Below, in pieces: positions 52,414-64,000 of a DNA stretch of 64,000 bases. The notes under the pieces were generated by a model. The model was not told the DNA's origin. It did no database searches and saw nothing but the letters and a program-made list of their open reading frames with translations. Source of the DNA: Thelonectria olida (taxonomy: Eukaryota; Ascomycota; Sordariomycetes; Hypocreales; Nectriaceae); the NCBI GenBank assembly GCA_020736575.1, contig JAGPYM010000044.1:124001-188000 (forward strand), in the 5' to 3' direction. A program made the position numbers and the translations under genes. The number at the start of each line of letters is the position of its first letter. Positions within the stretch are counted from its first letter, which is position 1.

Positions 52414-54308
52414 TTTGGGATGTTGCTTGTAAGAGCAGAACCTTTGCCCGTGGTTTAGACAGATGAGTGAGTTGAGTGATCTGAAGTGTGCTGACAGATC
52501 TACTGGGAGCCCAGCAAGCTCCTATTTAAGGTCTATTTGTAGTTGCTCAGAAATATTGATGCCATGCACTCCGTACTGTCCCAAGGTCTTGATGTCAGTG
52601 GTAACACTGTATTGCTTCTCTTGCCTATGGTATTATTTCTTGGGTAGGTTATTCTTGGCAGAGCCGAAGTACGCCCAACCGAGGCAGAAACGGCCCTTCC
52701 CACGACACCTTTCATTACCCCAGGTCTAGCCAACTCCGGAAAACCCGGGGCGGTTGATGCACTCCGTAATAGCCCTTGTGAGCCTTTCCGCCGTGGGTTG
52801 CTTGACTAGTGTCGGGCTTGTGGTCTCCAATGGGAAACCAACGCGGGGAAGGCATCCAGAGCCCCCAACTTAAACCGCCGAGACCACGGGCTCGAGTCGG
52901 CCCGAAGACTCAAATCTAAGGCAGCCAAGACACCAGGGAAAAATGCATGAACCAAGATAATAGTATCTAGTTCAGTGACAGCACTCAAAGCTCAATAACT
53001 TGGAAGTGCCATAGACGCGCAAGCCACTCTCGCCGGAATACAGAAGGCGGTCTGAGGTACAAGCAGCACTTTACAACTGATTTACCACATTACTCGACAT
53101 TCCTTACCAGAGTAAGCTTCCTGGATTCGATTGTAACTTCTACTACAACTTTCAGCACGTCATGGGGTTCTACAAAAAACGTCAATGTAATAGGGGTTGG
53201 CATCCAAGGCCCTAGGCCAGCCAGATGCCCCAGATGCCCTACCGGTTCCGGTGCAACGGTATTGAGTTCTGCAATCTCAAAAGTATTTGTAAAACGCGAC
53301 ACATTCCAGTTCCCCTGGACTCTATTATCTAACTCTCGGCATTGTGAAGCTAGATGAGAGAAAATCAAACTCATCAAAGGTCTTAGTTTCTGACTAGCTG
53401 AAGGTCGTAAATCGGACCTCTTATCTCCTGGTATAACGAGACAAGTGAGGAAAGTTCGCCAGTTATCAGGGAAGCCTCGTCAGAAGCAGTAGGGACCTTT
53501 TAAGACTCCCGTCTGTTGGTCCCTACTAGATCAAGGCCCTGGTTAGCTACGTGGCTTCCTAACAAGAACATTCTAATAGACACGATCGTACCAAAGATCC
53601 AACGAAAGTAATTTCGCTAAAATTAGTGGACACGACATTTAACAGATGTACAATAGTCGACCCCTTATCATGTTTTCGGGAATTCTGGCATGATTTAGCA
53701 TCCCTCATCGTCGTGACTAAATAAAGCTTGTCCGACCGTCTATGAAGACAGTCGTGCCATGCCAAATAACAAACTTTGTAGCCTCTCCTCTCCCGCAAGC
53801 CCATCAGTACTTGCACCAAGGCCTAGTATTCAAGTTAAGGGGACAGGAAACTTGTCAGGGGGCGACCTGGTGGTGTGTCTTCGGTATGGCCTGGCTTTAT
53901 AAGTGATCTTATAAAAGCACCGTATTTGGGAAATACTTGAGATATCTATGTTTAATAACTTGAGTAGAATATTGGATGACTATAGTTTCCAGCATTCATT
54001 ATTTTAATTCACGCTTTGCAGCTAGTTCAGTGTAGCTGGATGAACAGTTGTCGTAGCAAAAGACGAGCGTCTCTTGCGAGACGCTAAGACCCCCCTATAT
54101 CCGTGACAACAGTACATGGGCGATGTCGGATAGGTTGGAAGCTGATGTCATAGTTCATTATTCTGCCGCGCCAGTCCGCCTTTGACGTCACACGACTTGA
54201 GAAGCAACTAGATACTAAGGTGTCCATTCCCTGTTTAAACTCATTAGCACAAATCAAATTTGACAGCGACATTTACACCCATCCTCGCGACATCATCTAT
54301 TATCAGCC
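52414..54308. other. Long intergenic region
   Basis: About 1.9 kb. A TATA-like CCTATTTAAGG at 52521-52531 serves the LPMO gene. An open frame of 95 codons at 53377-53090 (-) has no known domain and is not called. No repeats are prominent. Confidence 0.5.
52521..52531 (-). promoter_or_regulatory. TATA-like box of the LPMO gene
   Basis: CCTTAAATAGG on the minus strand, about 110 bp before the LPMO ATG. Position and sequence fit a TATA box. Confidence 0.35.
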
Positions 54309-55157
54309 ATGCCAGGTGCCTCAAAGCCCACCAACAGCAGCATGGAAGGCTCGGAGTCGCGGGTTGATGCGAACAATTCGCGCTCGAAACCCTCCCAGAG
54401 CCGCAAGAGACGGTCGGAGAACACCAGGTCACCCCCTAAACCGAGACAGACGAAGAGAGCCAAAACGTCTTCAGTTGAAGCATCGGATACACCAAAAGCC
54501 GACACGAGGCCACGTTTAACGACTCCAGACTTGGAATTCGACTTTGATCGTACCCAACTTCGTGATCAGCGACCCACACCAGGACGCATCAATCGGCCAC
54601 GACTGACCCATGGGGAACTTGATGACGAGTTCAAGGAGCGTTTCTACATCCCAGAAGTCTCCAAGAGTAGTAAGGCGTCGTTCGCCAAGCAGGCTCTAGC
54701 TGACCCTAGCTACACGTTCCATGACTTACACGTCTGTCATAAGAAAGGACCAAACGGATCACCCACATACGATGAGGCAGGTTTCCAGCTCGACTGGTGC
54801 AAAGTCGACAAGTGGATGAAGCCAACCTCCTACAGCAAGAGCCGGGCAGTGAACGGAATGAATAGAGCGCTTGAAAGAGCGGCGAAAGAGGAGAAGACGA
54901 TGTATGACGCCTTTTTTGTTGATGGGAAAGGTCCAGACAATACCTCATCTTGCCAGGTCACAAACTACATCAAAGACCACGTATCAAAGGATCTGCATGT
55001 ACCATGGCATCAGATTGACGCCAAACGTGTTTCAGAGTGGGAGAAGAAGGGATTCCCACAACAGAAGGCAGATGAATGGTGGCGCGAACCAAATGAAGAA
55101 GAGAAGAAGAGAATGCTTAAAATGATGACGGGCGCCAGCCTGAGGAAAGACCTGTGA
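54309..55157 (+). CDS. Conserved hypothetical, basic N-terminus, probably nuclear
   Basis: 282 aa, single exon. The first 95 residues are basic and disordered with nuclear-signal-like runs (RSKPSQSRKRRSENTR, KPRQTKRAKT). The remainder looks folded: FYIPEVSKSSKASFAKQALADPSYTFHDLHVCHKKG, DWCKVDKWMKPTSYSKSRAV, and a C-terminal DEWWREPNEEEKKRMLKMM. No domain is recognised. The ATG follows a short AT-rich leader. It lies between the LPMO promoter region and the PLD-fold gene, which give no clue to its role. Confidence 0.72.
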   Translation: MPGASKPTNSSMEGSESRVDANNSRSKPSQSRKRRSENTRSPPKPRQTKRAKTSSVEASDTPKADTRPRLTTPDLEFDFDRTQLRDQRPTPGRINRPRLTHGELDDEFKERFYIPEVSKSSKASFAKQALADPSYTFHDLHVCHKKGPNGSPTYDEAGFQLDWCKVDKWMKPTSYSKSRAVNGMNRALERAAKEEKTMYDAFFVDGKGPDNTSSCQVTNYIKDHVSKDLHVPWHQIDAKRVSEWEKKGFPQQKADEWWREPNEEEKKRMLKMMTGASLRKDL

Positions 55158-55857
55158 TTTTGGGGATATATCATGAAGGCGGACGACATTTGATGGCAGT
55201 TTGTGGCTGCGGTTTCTAGGGCAGTTTCATCGCCGTGGTCGCTGGACTGCTCGACCCAGGGTTCTTGTTCATCTTTCTTAACATTGAGCAGATACTCTTC
55301 AATGGAGTGATTAGTCTTCCCTCGTGCTAAGTATATAATTCATCTCCATCTTAGTTATTGATTTTGGGGTGCCTTGAATGCAAACTTTTGGAGGATTTAG
55401 GTAAAGACCATCTTGGATGATAATTGGCGATTTTGCCAGTACTCCTCGTTCTGGATCAGGTCCAGTAGTTGTCTTTCTCGGCGCATGTAATGCGACCGCA
55501 CAGGGTAGTCATCGACTGGCGAGCCCCTGTTGGCGTTCGTTGGATCATGCAGGTTGGGAGTGCGGGGCATCACACGTGCCCGGGCAAAAGATAATGGATG
55601 GATCTTCGTTACCCGACCATCGGCAACCTCGTTCGCTCCTTGGCAACAAGCATTTTCATCGATGGAGCGGACCCAAGAAGATATCCTGCTTAATACTTGG
55701 CTACGGCAAAAAGCTGCCGAGCCATGACCGCGCCTTGGTTGTCACAGTAGTGTATGACGTTCCGGTGCCGGTTATCCGACAGAGCTGAGTTTAATAGACC
55801 AGCAGAATCCCCCGACTTCTGAATTGCGAAGCTGACATCTACCAAACAACCGCGAAT
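55158..55857. other. Intergenic region
   Basis: About 0.7 kb. An open frame at 55417-55788 has no domain and unlikely composition. It is the promoter of the PLD-fold gene. Confidence 0.5.
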
Positions 55858-57747
55858 ATGGTGTCCGAACGCGTCTACAAACTCTGCAACGAAACGGAGA
55901 CGGTGAGCTCAGCTCTAGCCAAGGATCCCACGCTGGCACCCGGCGATGCCATCAAGCGAATCTACGGAGACTTTTCCAACGACCTTCACCACAGCCCCGA
56001 TGGACAACCAGCTTCATCATTGCAGGCAGTGGAAGCAGCTTTCTCTTGCGGTAGATGGGGCATCGGCAATAAACCAAGTCCTCTCTTCCTGCAAGCTTTC
56101 GCCGACTCATTGAATTGCTTGGACGCGGATCCCATGGCAGGCGTCGTCTCGCCCCCTCTGATGGGCTCTCACGGGACCGTACCACTAACAGTCATTGCGC
56201 CCTTGGCAGATATTATCCGACATTGTTCCAACCTCATTGTCTGCGCTGAGAAGGAAGTGTTCTTCATCACCTGTGCGTGGTCACCATCTGTGGCCCAACG
56301 ATTAATCAAGAATGCCTTGGTTGAGCTGTCGAGGCGTGCTGGGAGGAGGGGAAGGAGAGTGGTGGTCAAGATGATGTACGACAGAGCAGGCCCCTCAAAC
56401 GCCGTCAGACCTCATCAATACGTGAAGCCATCGACGTACGCGGGCAAGTCGATCCAATTGCCTACGCCGGACGAGATCCCCAATATCGACCTTGAAGTCA
56501 TCAGCCTACATAAGATGCCGTTGGGTACCCTACATGCCAAGTTGTGCGTCATTGATCGCAAGATTGCTTGCGTTATGAGCAACAACATCGAAGACAACGA
56601 CAATTTAGAGATGATGACGCATTTGGAAGGTCCAATTGTTGACAGCATCTACGACACGGCGCTGATCACCTGGAACAATAGCCTCAATCCGCCTCTCCCG
56701 TCGCATCAGACTCCAGCCGCCGAAGGAGGCCTGCCGACAAGCAGCCACGAGGCATTATATCTCGACCGTAGCCCTGGACGCGGCCCTGAGAAGATTGCCG
56801 CAGACGGCCATGACCAATCAGGACTGCCAGAAAACACGCCCGAAGACGCTCATTACGACGGCAACCTGAGCCAGGAGATTACGAGAATGCAGCGTTGCTA
56901 CTCGAATAAGCCTGATGAGACTCGCTTGCAGGCCGCAAATCGTCAGCTCAATGTTTCGGTCAAGAACTCTATTGATCCAACCGGCCCCGAGATTCCCAAT
57001 GGACAGGAGATGACACCCTATGTGTCAACCATGACTTCACACCCCATTCCAATGGCCCTAGTAAACCGACCCCCATATGCTTGCGTGGACACAACGAACG
57101 CCTTTGTCCCGCAGAATGAGGCCTGGCTCTCCTTGATCCGCAACGCCAAGCAAAGCATCTTCATCCAAACGCCGGACCTCAATGCCGCACCTCTAATCTC
57201 GGCTATTAGTGCTGCTCTGGAGCGCGGCGTTGAGGTTACATACTACGTCTGTTTCGGGTACAATGACCTCGGCGAAATGATTCCAGGACAAGGCGGGACA
57301 AACGACCAAGCAGCGCAAGCCCTCATAGCCTCTCTCCCACTTGACGGGCCTGAGCGTAAGCTGCTTCACATCTACAACTACGTTGGCAAAGACCAAAACC
57401 GCCCCATTCACAACTCATTCAAGTCACGCTCGTGCCACATCAAGCTTCTCATCGTGGACAACTGTGTCGGCATCCAAGGTAGCGGCAACCAAGACACGCA
57501 ATCATGGTTCCATAGCCAAGAAGTCAACGTCATGGTAGATAGCCGGGAGATTTGCGAAAAGTGGAGAGAGGTGATTGACAGGAATCAGAACACAAAGATG
57601 TTCGGGAAAGTGGCTGAGGATGGAATCTGGAGGGATAAAGATGGGAGTCCGGGAAAGGGGTATATGGGGAATCCGGGCAAGATTGAGGGGTTGCTTAAGG
57701 GTGTAGCCGGGATGGCCATGAAGATGGAGGGTATGGGAGGGTTCTAG
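55858..57747 (+). CDS. Phospholipase-D-fold protein with two HKD motifs
   Basis: 629 aa, single exon. Two HxKx4D motifs define the fold: LHAKLCVIDRKIACVMSNN (H226, K228, D233) and CHIKLLIVDNCVGIQGSGNQD (near 527-534), with the asparagines that usually follow. Their presence in one chain suggests an intramolecular active site for phosphodiester transfer or hydrolysis. A Pro/Ser-rich linker (about 280-400) separates the two halves. No membrane segment, PX or PH domain is visible, so it is unlike classical Spo14 phospholipases and closer to cardiolipin-synthase-like or phosphatidyltransferase-type proteins of ascomycetes. Substrate could be phospholipid or nucleic acid. The start at 55858 precedes a good MVSERVYKLCNETE lead. 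Confidence 0.86.
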   Translation: MVSERVYKLCNETETVSSALAKDPTLAPGDAIKRIYGDFSNDLHHSPDGQPASSLQAVEAAFSCGRWGIGNKPSPLFLQAFADSLNCLDADPMAGVVSPPLMGSHGTVPLTVIAPLADIIRHCSNLIVCAEKEVFFITCAWSPSVAQRLIKNALVELSRRAGRRGRRVVVKMMYDRAGPSNAVRPHQYVKPSTYAGKSIQLPTPDEIPNIDLEVISLHKMPLGTLHAKLCVIDRKIACVMSNNIEDNDNLEMMTHLEGPIVDSIYDTALITWNNSLNPPLPSHQTPAAEGGLPTSSHEALYLDRSPGRGPEKIAADGHDQSGLPENTPEDAHYDGNLSQEITRMQRCYSNKPDETRLQAANRQLNVSVKNSIDPTGPEIPNGQEMTPYVSTMTSHPIPMALVNRPPYACVDTTNAFVPQNEAWLSLIRNAKQSIFIQTPDLNAAPLISAISAALERGVEVTYYVCFGYNDLGEMIPGQGGTNDQAAQALIASLPLDGPERKLLHIYNYVGKDQNRPIHNSFKSRSCHIKLLIVDNCVGIQGSGNQDTQSWFHSQEVNVMVDSREICEKWREVIDRNQNTKMFGKVAEDGIWRDKDGSPGKGYMGNPGKIEGLLKGVAGMAMKMEGMGGF

Positions 57748-59752
57748 ACGAAGTATAGTTACAGAAGAGGACTGAAACATGGCTTTCTAGCCTAGGAGTG
57801 CCCCTCAAGCATTCTAGTCTAATTAACCAAGAACGTTATGGGAAACAAGTTCTGGGAAACAAGCTCTGGCGGGGCCTTTCAAATATCGCTGCATGGAAGG
57901 AAATTTCCATAATAAAACTCCCAATACAACTTTAATGATCAAGTTAAATGTATGGGGGTTTCTTTGAATAATAACCAGGTGAATGAACTATCTTAAGTGG
58001 TGGGTGTTTCCTTAACCGCCTCGCTGCAATTATAAATATATTTAGACAAAACACTCTCCTGTGCCCTTTCGAATTGAGACTCATCGCCTTTTGCTACTTT
58101 CTTCTGCCATTACCGGTTTATTTCTCTCAGACTTTGATGTAGAGGTATTGTGTAAACTGTGTTTTCCAGTTACGATTCACTTGTCTCCAAGTTGAAATCG
58201 TTGGGACAGGAGCTACCTATTCATCTGCACAGCCCCAAGAGCGAGGATGATAACGGGGTAGCGGCTGCCTCGGAGAGTCGGCTTTTTTGCACGCAAGTTG
58301 ACTCCGATCATGAAATTCTCTGTAGCTAGACTTTCTGACTTGAACGGGGTATCTAATAACACTTTCTTCATACCTAAATAAAAACACCATAACTGCACAT
58401 TGTCCAACACTGACAACCGGTTATTTCTCCATTAGCCCGGCAAAAGAATGGCTGGATGATCAATCTCGATCTTTTGCACTTGAACTTGTTAACTATTGCC
58501 ACTAGAAACTGAAAAATGATACTATTCCCTCCACCTGCTAATCACAGTAGACACATGTTGCCCCTGAGCAAGTGATCTATATTTACCAACTGTTGAAGAA
58601 GCTATCCGCTCCATCAAGCGCGAGTTGCTGGCATACACAAGGGCATTATATTTACCATCTTTAGTACTGAGTGCATCTACTAGTCGAATTTCATAATATG
58701 GGTTTCCCCGGAAGAACTTGGAGACTCCATGATACCGTATTTATCGATATCGCAGTCGTAATAGACTGTGTCTTCATAGGCCCTTGAATTCGAAGATGCA
58801 AGCAATCTTCGGCAACTCCGTAGACTACTCATGGTACTGTAGCAAGTAAATGCTCATTGCTGGTGGGATTGGACGAGTTCTTTGCAGAATTTCACATTTG
58901 GCTTACTGAAACTACATAACGGTAGCTGCTGGTCTTATTTCCATGTCGCGATGAATCGCATATTTGGAGAGTGAACCTAAGAGATTGGCGCAGGTCTCAC
59001 CAAGTCATTCAGCGGCCGGCGGGACAAAGGATGTTCAGAACACTTGCTGACGTGATGAGTTTTCAAAATATCATTGGATCTCAACTCTTCGTCTGGGCCG
59101 ATAATTTACGCAGCTAGTTCCTTTTTCTTGCGCATGTTGCTGGTCACGGATAGCGTTGAAAAAGAGCACCTATATGTCTGGGGAGTGTGGGAGAACCGCA
59201 CATTTGCACCGTTCCTTCCATGCACTGGCTCTTGTTTGCGCAATAACCCTGGATCGACAAAGCTCGCATGTAAGGGCCTAGTCCAAACAATTGAGGGAGC
59301 GCGACGCTCGTAACTCGTCAAGCTCGCAATCAGTTATACCTACAACTACGAACTCTCCACCATCCATGCTGCAACTTGGTAACATGATATACGTGATCGA
59401 TCAGCCAATGTTCTTTTGGACGTCCCTGAAAAACTTGACGACCATGCTTCTTTCACTAAAAGAGCGAGGAGCTTATCCCGCCACGAAGAGAGGCTCGTAT
59501 GATGGTTTCGAGCTAGCTCTGCAAGAGTGACGTGTCCTAGCACTCTCGACCCTCAGCTTGTCCTTGACAGGGGTTGCGGCGGACCGGCCCGTCACCTTTC
59601 CGCCAACGGGAATGGATTGATGTCCTAAATTGACCCCACCAGCCCGCCACAGCCCCAGTGATGTCGAGGCAGTTCTTTGCCAACATCCGCTTCCCTTTCG
59701 ATCTGCGTGATTTGCAGCTTGCTGAGAGACAGATTGGAGCCTCTCGATCGCC
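57748..59752. other. Long intergenic region with 14-bp tandem duplication
   Basis: About 2 kb with no gene supported. TGGGAAACAAGTTC and TGGGAAACAAGCTC lie head to tail at 57839-57866. The right end is the promoter of the NLR-like gene. Confidence 0.5.
57839..57866. repeat. 14-bp tandem duplication
   Basis: Two copies differing at one base (T/C). Confidence 0.75.
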
Positions 59753-62700
59753 ATGAAGCACGTTAAACGCTTCAAGAGCCGCGTTCTCGGACGGACGACC
59801 TCGCCTGCTAGGTCCACGCTTGAGAACCCGTCTCGGAGCACCAACACGCCGGAGCCTGAGAGCCAGCCTGAGAGTGTTTGTTCAACAGAGCCAACGGAGC
59901 CCCGCACAGAAAAGCGAGGTCTGTTCAAACTCGCGGACAGCAAGCCAGATTCGTCCGGATCCAAGAACTACCCAGTGGATATTATTGCGGTCCATGGCCT
60001 CAACGGAGATGCATTCTCAACTTGGTGCCACAAGCCAGATGGCACCCTGTGGCTTCGAGACCTCCTCCCCGAATTCCTACCTGGATGCCGGGTCTACACC
60101 TACGGCTATCCTTCCAAAATATTTTCTGAATCGTCAGCACGGGTTCAGGAGTACGCACGGAACCTGCTGGTCTCCCTAAGAGATATTTGCGAGGACTCAA
60201 CTATCGTACTGCCACCTGCTTCACCGATTCTAGTTATATCTGACAGTCCACTTAGGGCAAACGTTCTATCATCTTTGTATGCCATAGCCTGGGTGGGATT
60301 GTTTTCAAACAGGTTTGTACGCTCACTGAGTGTAGAGCAAAAAACTGAACTTAATTAGGCGCTGGTGATAGCCCACGAAGACGACAATCTTTATGGAGAG
60401 GTGTTGAAATCCATCATAGGCGTGGCGTTTCTGGCAACTCCACATAGAGGTAGCACTGCCGCAAACCTCGGCAGTGTTTTCGGGACAATTATCAACACTT
60501 TCAGGGCGACTGCATCTGCTGGAATGGCACCCAGAGCAGTCAGAACTGATCTACTGAGCCATCTAATCTACGACTCTGATGCGCTTCAAGACCTGAGTAT
60601 GTCAGCACGGAACCGATTGGGCAATATCTCCGTGGTTTCTTGTTACGAAAACAAGCCAACAGCTCCGCTATCCTCTTTGGTGAGTAGGCAGATCATTTAG
60701 TCGCGGTCCCTATCATTCCTCGCGGAAGTGATTTTGAAAGACGCTAGTCAACGCAAGCTTATCTCGTAAATAGATCGTCAATCGCGCATCTGCTACGCTG
60801 GAGATTCCGAACGAGGAACCAATCCCCATGTTTGAAGACCACAAAAGTATTTGCCGTTTTTCTGGTGAGACGGAGAGCTATATGAAACTGGCCAGAGCCC
60901 TTCGAAGAATTGCCGCGCAGTCGTTAGATGTTAGTCCAACACTCGAACGCGCGAGCACTCACTCGTCTAATATTAGTGAGTCACCCGGCCATCGATATTC
61001 CATGGTAAAGCCCTGACCGCCCTCGAGTCCTCAGCGACTTGGAAAGAACGTGCATGACTCTCCTCAATGACCACGATGTGGCAAAGGACACCGAACTGCC
61101 CCCGAAGCCAGTTCCAGGCACGTGTCAATGGATCCACAGCCACCATTTGTTCGTCTCCTGGCTTGGCGAAGGCAGCAATGCTCTCCTTTGGTTGACAGGC
61201 CACCCAGGCTCTGGTAAGACGATGCTGTCTTACTCTTTGGCCCAATACTTCAACGATGTCCGTGCTCGATCTCGAAATGTCATCATATACTTGTGCCAGA
61301 ACAAGAACAAACAGACAGATGGAAGGGCGGTTCTTATTGGCCTGATACTCCAGATCATTGATCGGCATCGTTCAATGATTCGACACGTCCGTTCAGTGTT
61401 TGAGAGGCAAGGGCCAAGCATGATTCGCTCATTTGCCTTGCTTTGGCGTATATTTCTGAGGATTGTGATGGACCCTAAAGCAGGCTCCCTCTACATCATT
61501 CTGGACGCTCTAGACGAGTGTGAGAGAGCCTCTTGTCACCAGTTGCTCGAGTCAATATCTGATATTCTGGCCGACTCTTCTCAGCCGATGCAAAATGGTA
61601 ACAGAGTCAAATTCCTGATAACGAGCCGCCCTTTCCTTCACCAGTCCTATGCCAACACCAAGAAGGCTCTACAGTCTCACATACCTATCGACGATGATCA
61701 AACAGGTTACACTGATGATCTCCGGGTGTTCATCCAAGAGCGGGTTCACGAAATCTCACTCAACAGGCAATTCTCGAGCGATGTCAGAGATTTCTTGTAT
61801 CAAACGATAACTTCAAAAGCCGATCGAACTTTTCTGTGGATTCACATGGTCCTGGCATCAATTGAGAAAAGTTTTCTCACTTCGAGGAAGGACTTCCAAA
61901 AGATTATCGCCAGTATTCCGGAAGGCTTGGCGGAAATATACCAGCGGTATTTGTCCTCTATTCCTTCTGATCACCAAGACGATGCCTCGAATCTGCTAAA
62001 GCTGCTCTTGGCATGCTCAAGACCTTTGCATCTGGATGAGCTCAACATCGCATTCACGATTGACGCTTTGCACGTCACTGTAGATGATGTTATGCAAGAC
62101 ACTCAGAATTCAATTGCTCATACCGTTCAGGGTATTCTAGGCTCTCTGGTAAGAGTCACCGGACGGCACGTGTATCTAGTCCACCAGTCGGTAAAGGAGT
62201 TTCTCCTGGAGCAAGCTGCCCCCAAGTACGACAGCTTCCCTGCCATGCGCACGGTGAATTTGCAAAGCTCCGCTCTGCGATTAGCCACTGTCTGCATTCA
62301 ATACTTGCTTCTTGATGATTTCAAGATCGACTTTTTCCGGGCGAAGGGCTCGCCTACTGAACCTGTTTTAGAAATACCGGACCTTCTTGACGAGTTACCT
62401 CTCATCGACTATGGTGGCGATTTTTGGGACGAGGAAGGTCACAATCTCACTCCCGATGTGCTGTTTCGTGAACCTGATGCGCTCCATCCGGATATTTGCG
62501 ATTCCCTCATTTCGAACTACGCCTTCTACAGCTATGCCTCGTTGCACTGGGCAGAGCATTTTGCCATTTGCGAGGAAGCTGCCTCGGATGACCTTCGAGT
62601 CGCGGCCATGTCACTTCTGGATGTTGATACGACAAGCTGCCGCAACTGGTTACATTTCTATCGCACACGGGCCGGCACTTCGATAGATGACAATCTCCTT

Positions 62701-63779
62701 GACCGGGGTCCCATCCTTCTGGCGTCGCAATTCAACTTATACACTGTCCTGAACAACTTTCTTGCTAGCTGTGAACCTTCTCAGGCTATCAAAAATCAGA
62801 GCCTTTACTGGGCATCCCGATTTGGTCATGACCGTATCGTCGCCTCTCTGCTCAGGGTTGGTGCGGAGCCCAATTCGAGGGAATTGGATGGGCAGACCGC
62901 ACTCACGACTGCGTCTGAGCATGGTAATTTGGCATGCGTCGTCAAACTATTAGCGGACAAACGGACCAACATCAATATGCCAGGGCAAAATGGGAGGAAT
63001 GCACTCTCATTTGCATGTGGCGGTGGGCACGACAAAATCGTCAATGAACTCTTGAGCCGGAGTGCTTGTAATACTGACGATCCGGATGACTCGGGGGTCA
63101 CTCCTTTCATTTACGCCGTGAGGGGGGGCATCACTCAATCATGTTGACTCTGGCAAGGCTTCGCAACGTTAATGTTAATCATCAGGACAGGACGGGACGC
63201 ACGGTCATTTCATGGGCTTCTGGGGACGGAATGGCTGACACCCTCGTAAGACTGCTCAAGCTACCCGGCATCGATGTCAATATCAAAGACAACAAAGGAA
63301 AATCGCCTCTCTCTTGGGCAGCAGGCAATGGCTGTACTGATACACTTGAAGTGCTCCTTACACGCACAAGGGTGGACAAGGCGAGTATCGATAATGACAA
63401 GAGAAATGCAATATCGTGGGCTAGCGGGGGTGGACACTATGATGTTCTTCACAAACTTCTTGACGGAGGCTGCCCGGGGGTTGATGCCGAAGACATCGAT
63501 GGATGGACGCCTTTAGCGTGGGCTATTGAGACCGATTCGCCCGATACTATCCAGGCTCTTGCCAACAACAAGCAGGTCCAACTTGAACGGCGTGACGGTA
63601 GTGGACGGACTGCGTTGAGTTGGGCTGTCGGGTACGGGCATGCCAGGGTTGTTAAGGTGCTTTTGCAGGCAGGGGCTGATCCGGAGGTTGAGGATACTTC
63701 GGGCAGAACCCCAATATCCATTGCTAAAGAATATGGCCGAGATGATTTGCTCAGTGAGCTTACAGCATATAGAGCATAG
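59753..63779 (+). pseudogene. NOD-like receptor (alpha/beta hydrolase - NACHT - ankyrin), frame broken by one base
   Basis: Exons: 59753-60205, 60256-60312, 60359-60679, 60774-60975, 61028-63147 and the shifted continuation to 63779. The N-terminal hydrolase domain has DIIAVHGLNGDAFSTW and the elbow IIFVCHSLGGIVFKQ (encoded by a 57-nt exon), then LATPHRGS. The NACHT domain shows Walker A GHPGSGKT (about 401-408) and Walker B LYIILDALDECE. Ankyrin repeats begin near residue 960. In the repeats a run of seven G at 63122-63128 puts the frame one base short, giving a stop at 63145; six further repeats follow in the next frame to 63779. As read the protein has 1,050 aa; with one more base it would have about 1,261. 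Such proteins sense non-self and can trigger cell death. The break may be natural or a sequencing error at the homopolymer. Confidence 0.85.
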
Positions 63780-64000
63780 TTATAGGAAATGGAAGTTATC
63801 AAGGAGTATATAACTATAATTGCTTTGAAATTGAATATTCTTAAGAAGTCATTGAGAAAATGCTCAAGCATGTGCCCAACCTAAAAGCTCCACCCGAGAC
63901 ATGTGAATGGGACGACAGGGAAGAAGAAGTCAACACGGAAGAGCAATTCGATGGTTCAAACCAGCGCTCAACAGCTCGCGACATCGCCTTGACTTTTGGC
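63780..64000 (+). other. Tail region, possible start of another coding segment
   Basis: From an ATG at 63860 the frame is open to the end of the window (MLKHVPNLKAPPETCEWDDR...). It could be the start of another gene or a distant exon of the NLR. The preceding 80 bp are A+T-rich. Confidence 0.25.

Noticed and set aside
53090..53377. 95-codon minus-strand open frame
   Set aside because: No domain and no splice partners; left unannotated.
55417..55788. 123-codon open frame before the PLD-fold gene
   Set aside because: Unlikely amino-acid composition and no motif; overlaps the promoter.

Overview
The window is nuclear DNA from a filamentous ascomycete (Pezizomycotina, most likely a Sordariomycete such as a Hypocreales plant- or soil-associated fungus). 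The evidence is genes split by short GT/GC...CTRAY...AG introns of about 47-165 nt, fungal-type transcription factors, secreted Ser/Thr-rich proteins, an AA13-type starch LPMO with CBM20, a fungal NACHT-ankyrin receptor and a fungal chromate transporter. No rRNA, tRNA, CRISPR or intact transposon is visible. Exon limits below were worked out by hand from splice signals, reading-frame phase and family conservation.

Region 1 (1-16.1 kb) looks like a catabolic or secondary-metabolism cluster. It holds the end of a hydantoinase B/5-oxoprolinase-like gene (+), a 2-oxoglutarate/Fe(II) oxygenase (+), an allantoate-permease-type MFS transporter (+), a C2H2 plus fungal_trans regulator (+), a GST (-), a dihydroflavonol-reductase-like SDR (+), a secreted epoxide hydrolase (+) and an extended SDR (-). 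Copies of the motif GGAGCNCC, often inside larger palindromes, lie upstream of the oxygenase, the transporter, the regulator, the GST/reductase divergent promoter and the extended SDR. They are a plausible site for the cluster's own regulator. Three introns here appear to use GC donors.

Region 2 (16.3-25 kb): chromate transporter (-), amino-acid permease (-), secreted HExxH metallopeptidase-like protein (+) and a C2H2/RING protein (-). A nearly pure A+T block of about 0.18 kb lies between the first transporter's upstream side and the permease.

Region 3 (25.7-34.3 kb): a cytochrome P450, an SDR that lacks the usual catalytic tyrosine, and a 1,274-aa fusion of a cholesterol-oxidase-like GMC flavoprotein to an alpha/beta hydrolase, all on the + strand.

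Region 4 (34.7-47.1 kb): two secreted PAN/apple-like Ser/Thr-rich proteins (-) that share a module, a frame-broken BTB/POZ gene, an alpha/beta hydrolase (+), a decayed ORF beside an A+T-rich inverted-repeat segment, a DUF1593-type nucleoside-hydrolase-like protein (+) and a small membrane-anchored protein (-).

Region 5 (47.8-64 kb): a fungal regulator-like protein without a visible zinc cluster (-), a classical SDR (+), an AA13-CBM20 LPMO (-), a conserved nuclear-looking protein (+), a phospholipase-D-fold protein (+) and a NOD-like receptor (alpha/beta hydrolase - NACHT - ankyrin, +). The receptor's reading frame is broken by one base at a run of seven G. Intergenic stretches of 0.3-2.1 kb separate the genes; they are listed with what they hold.
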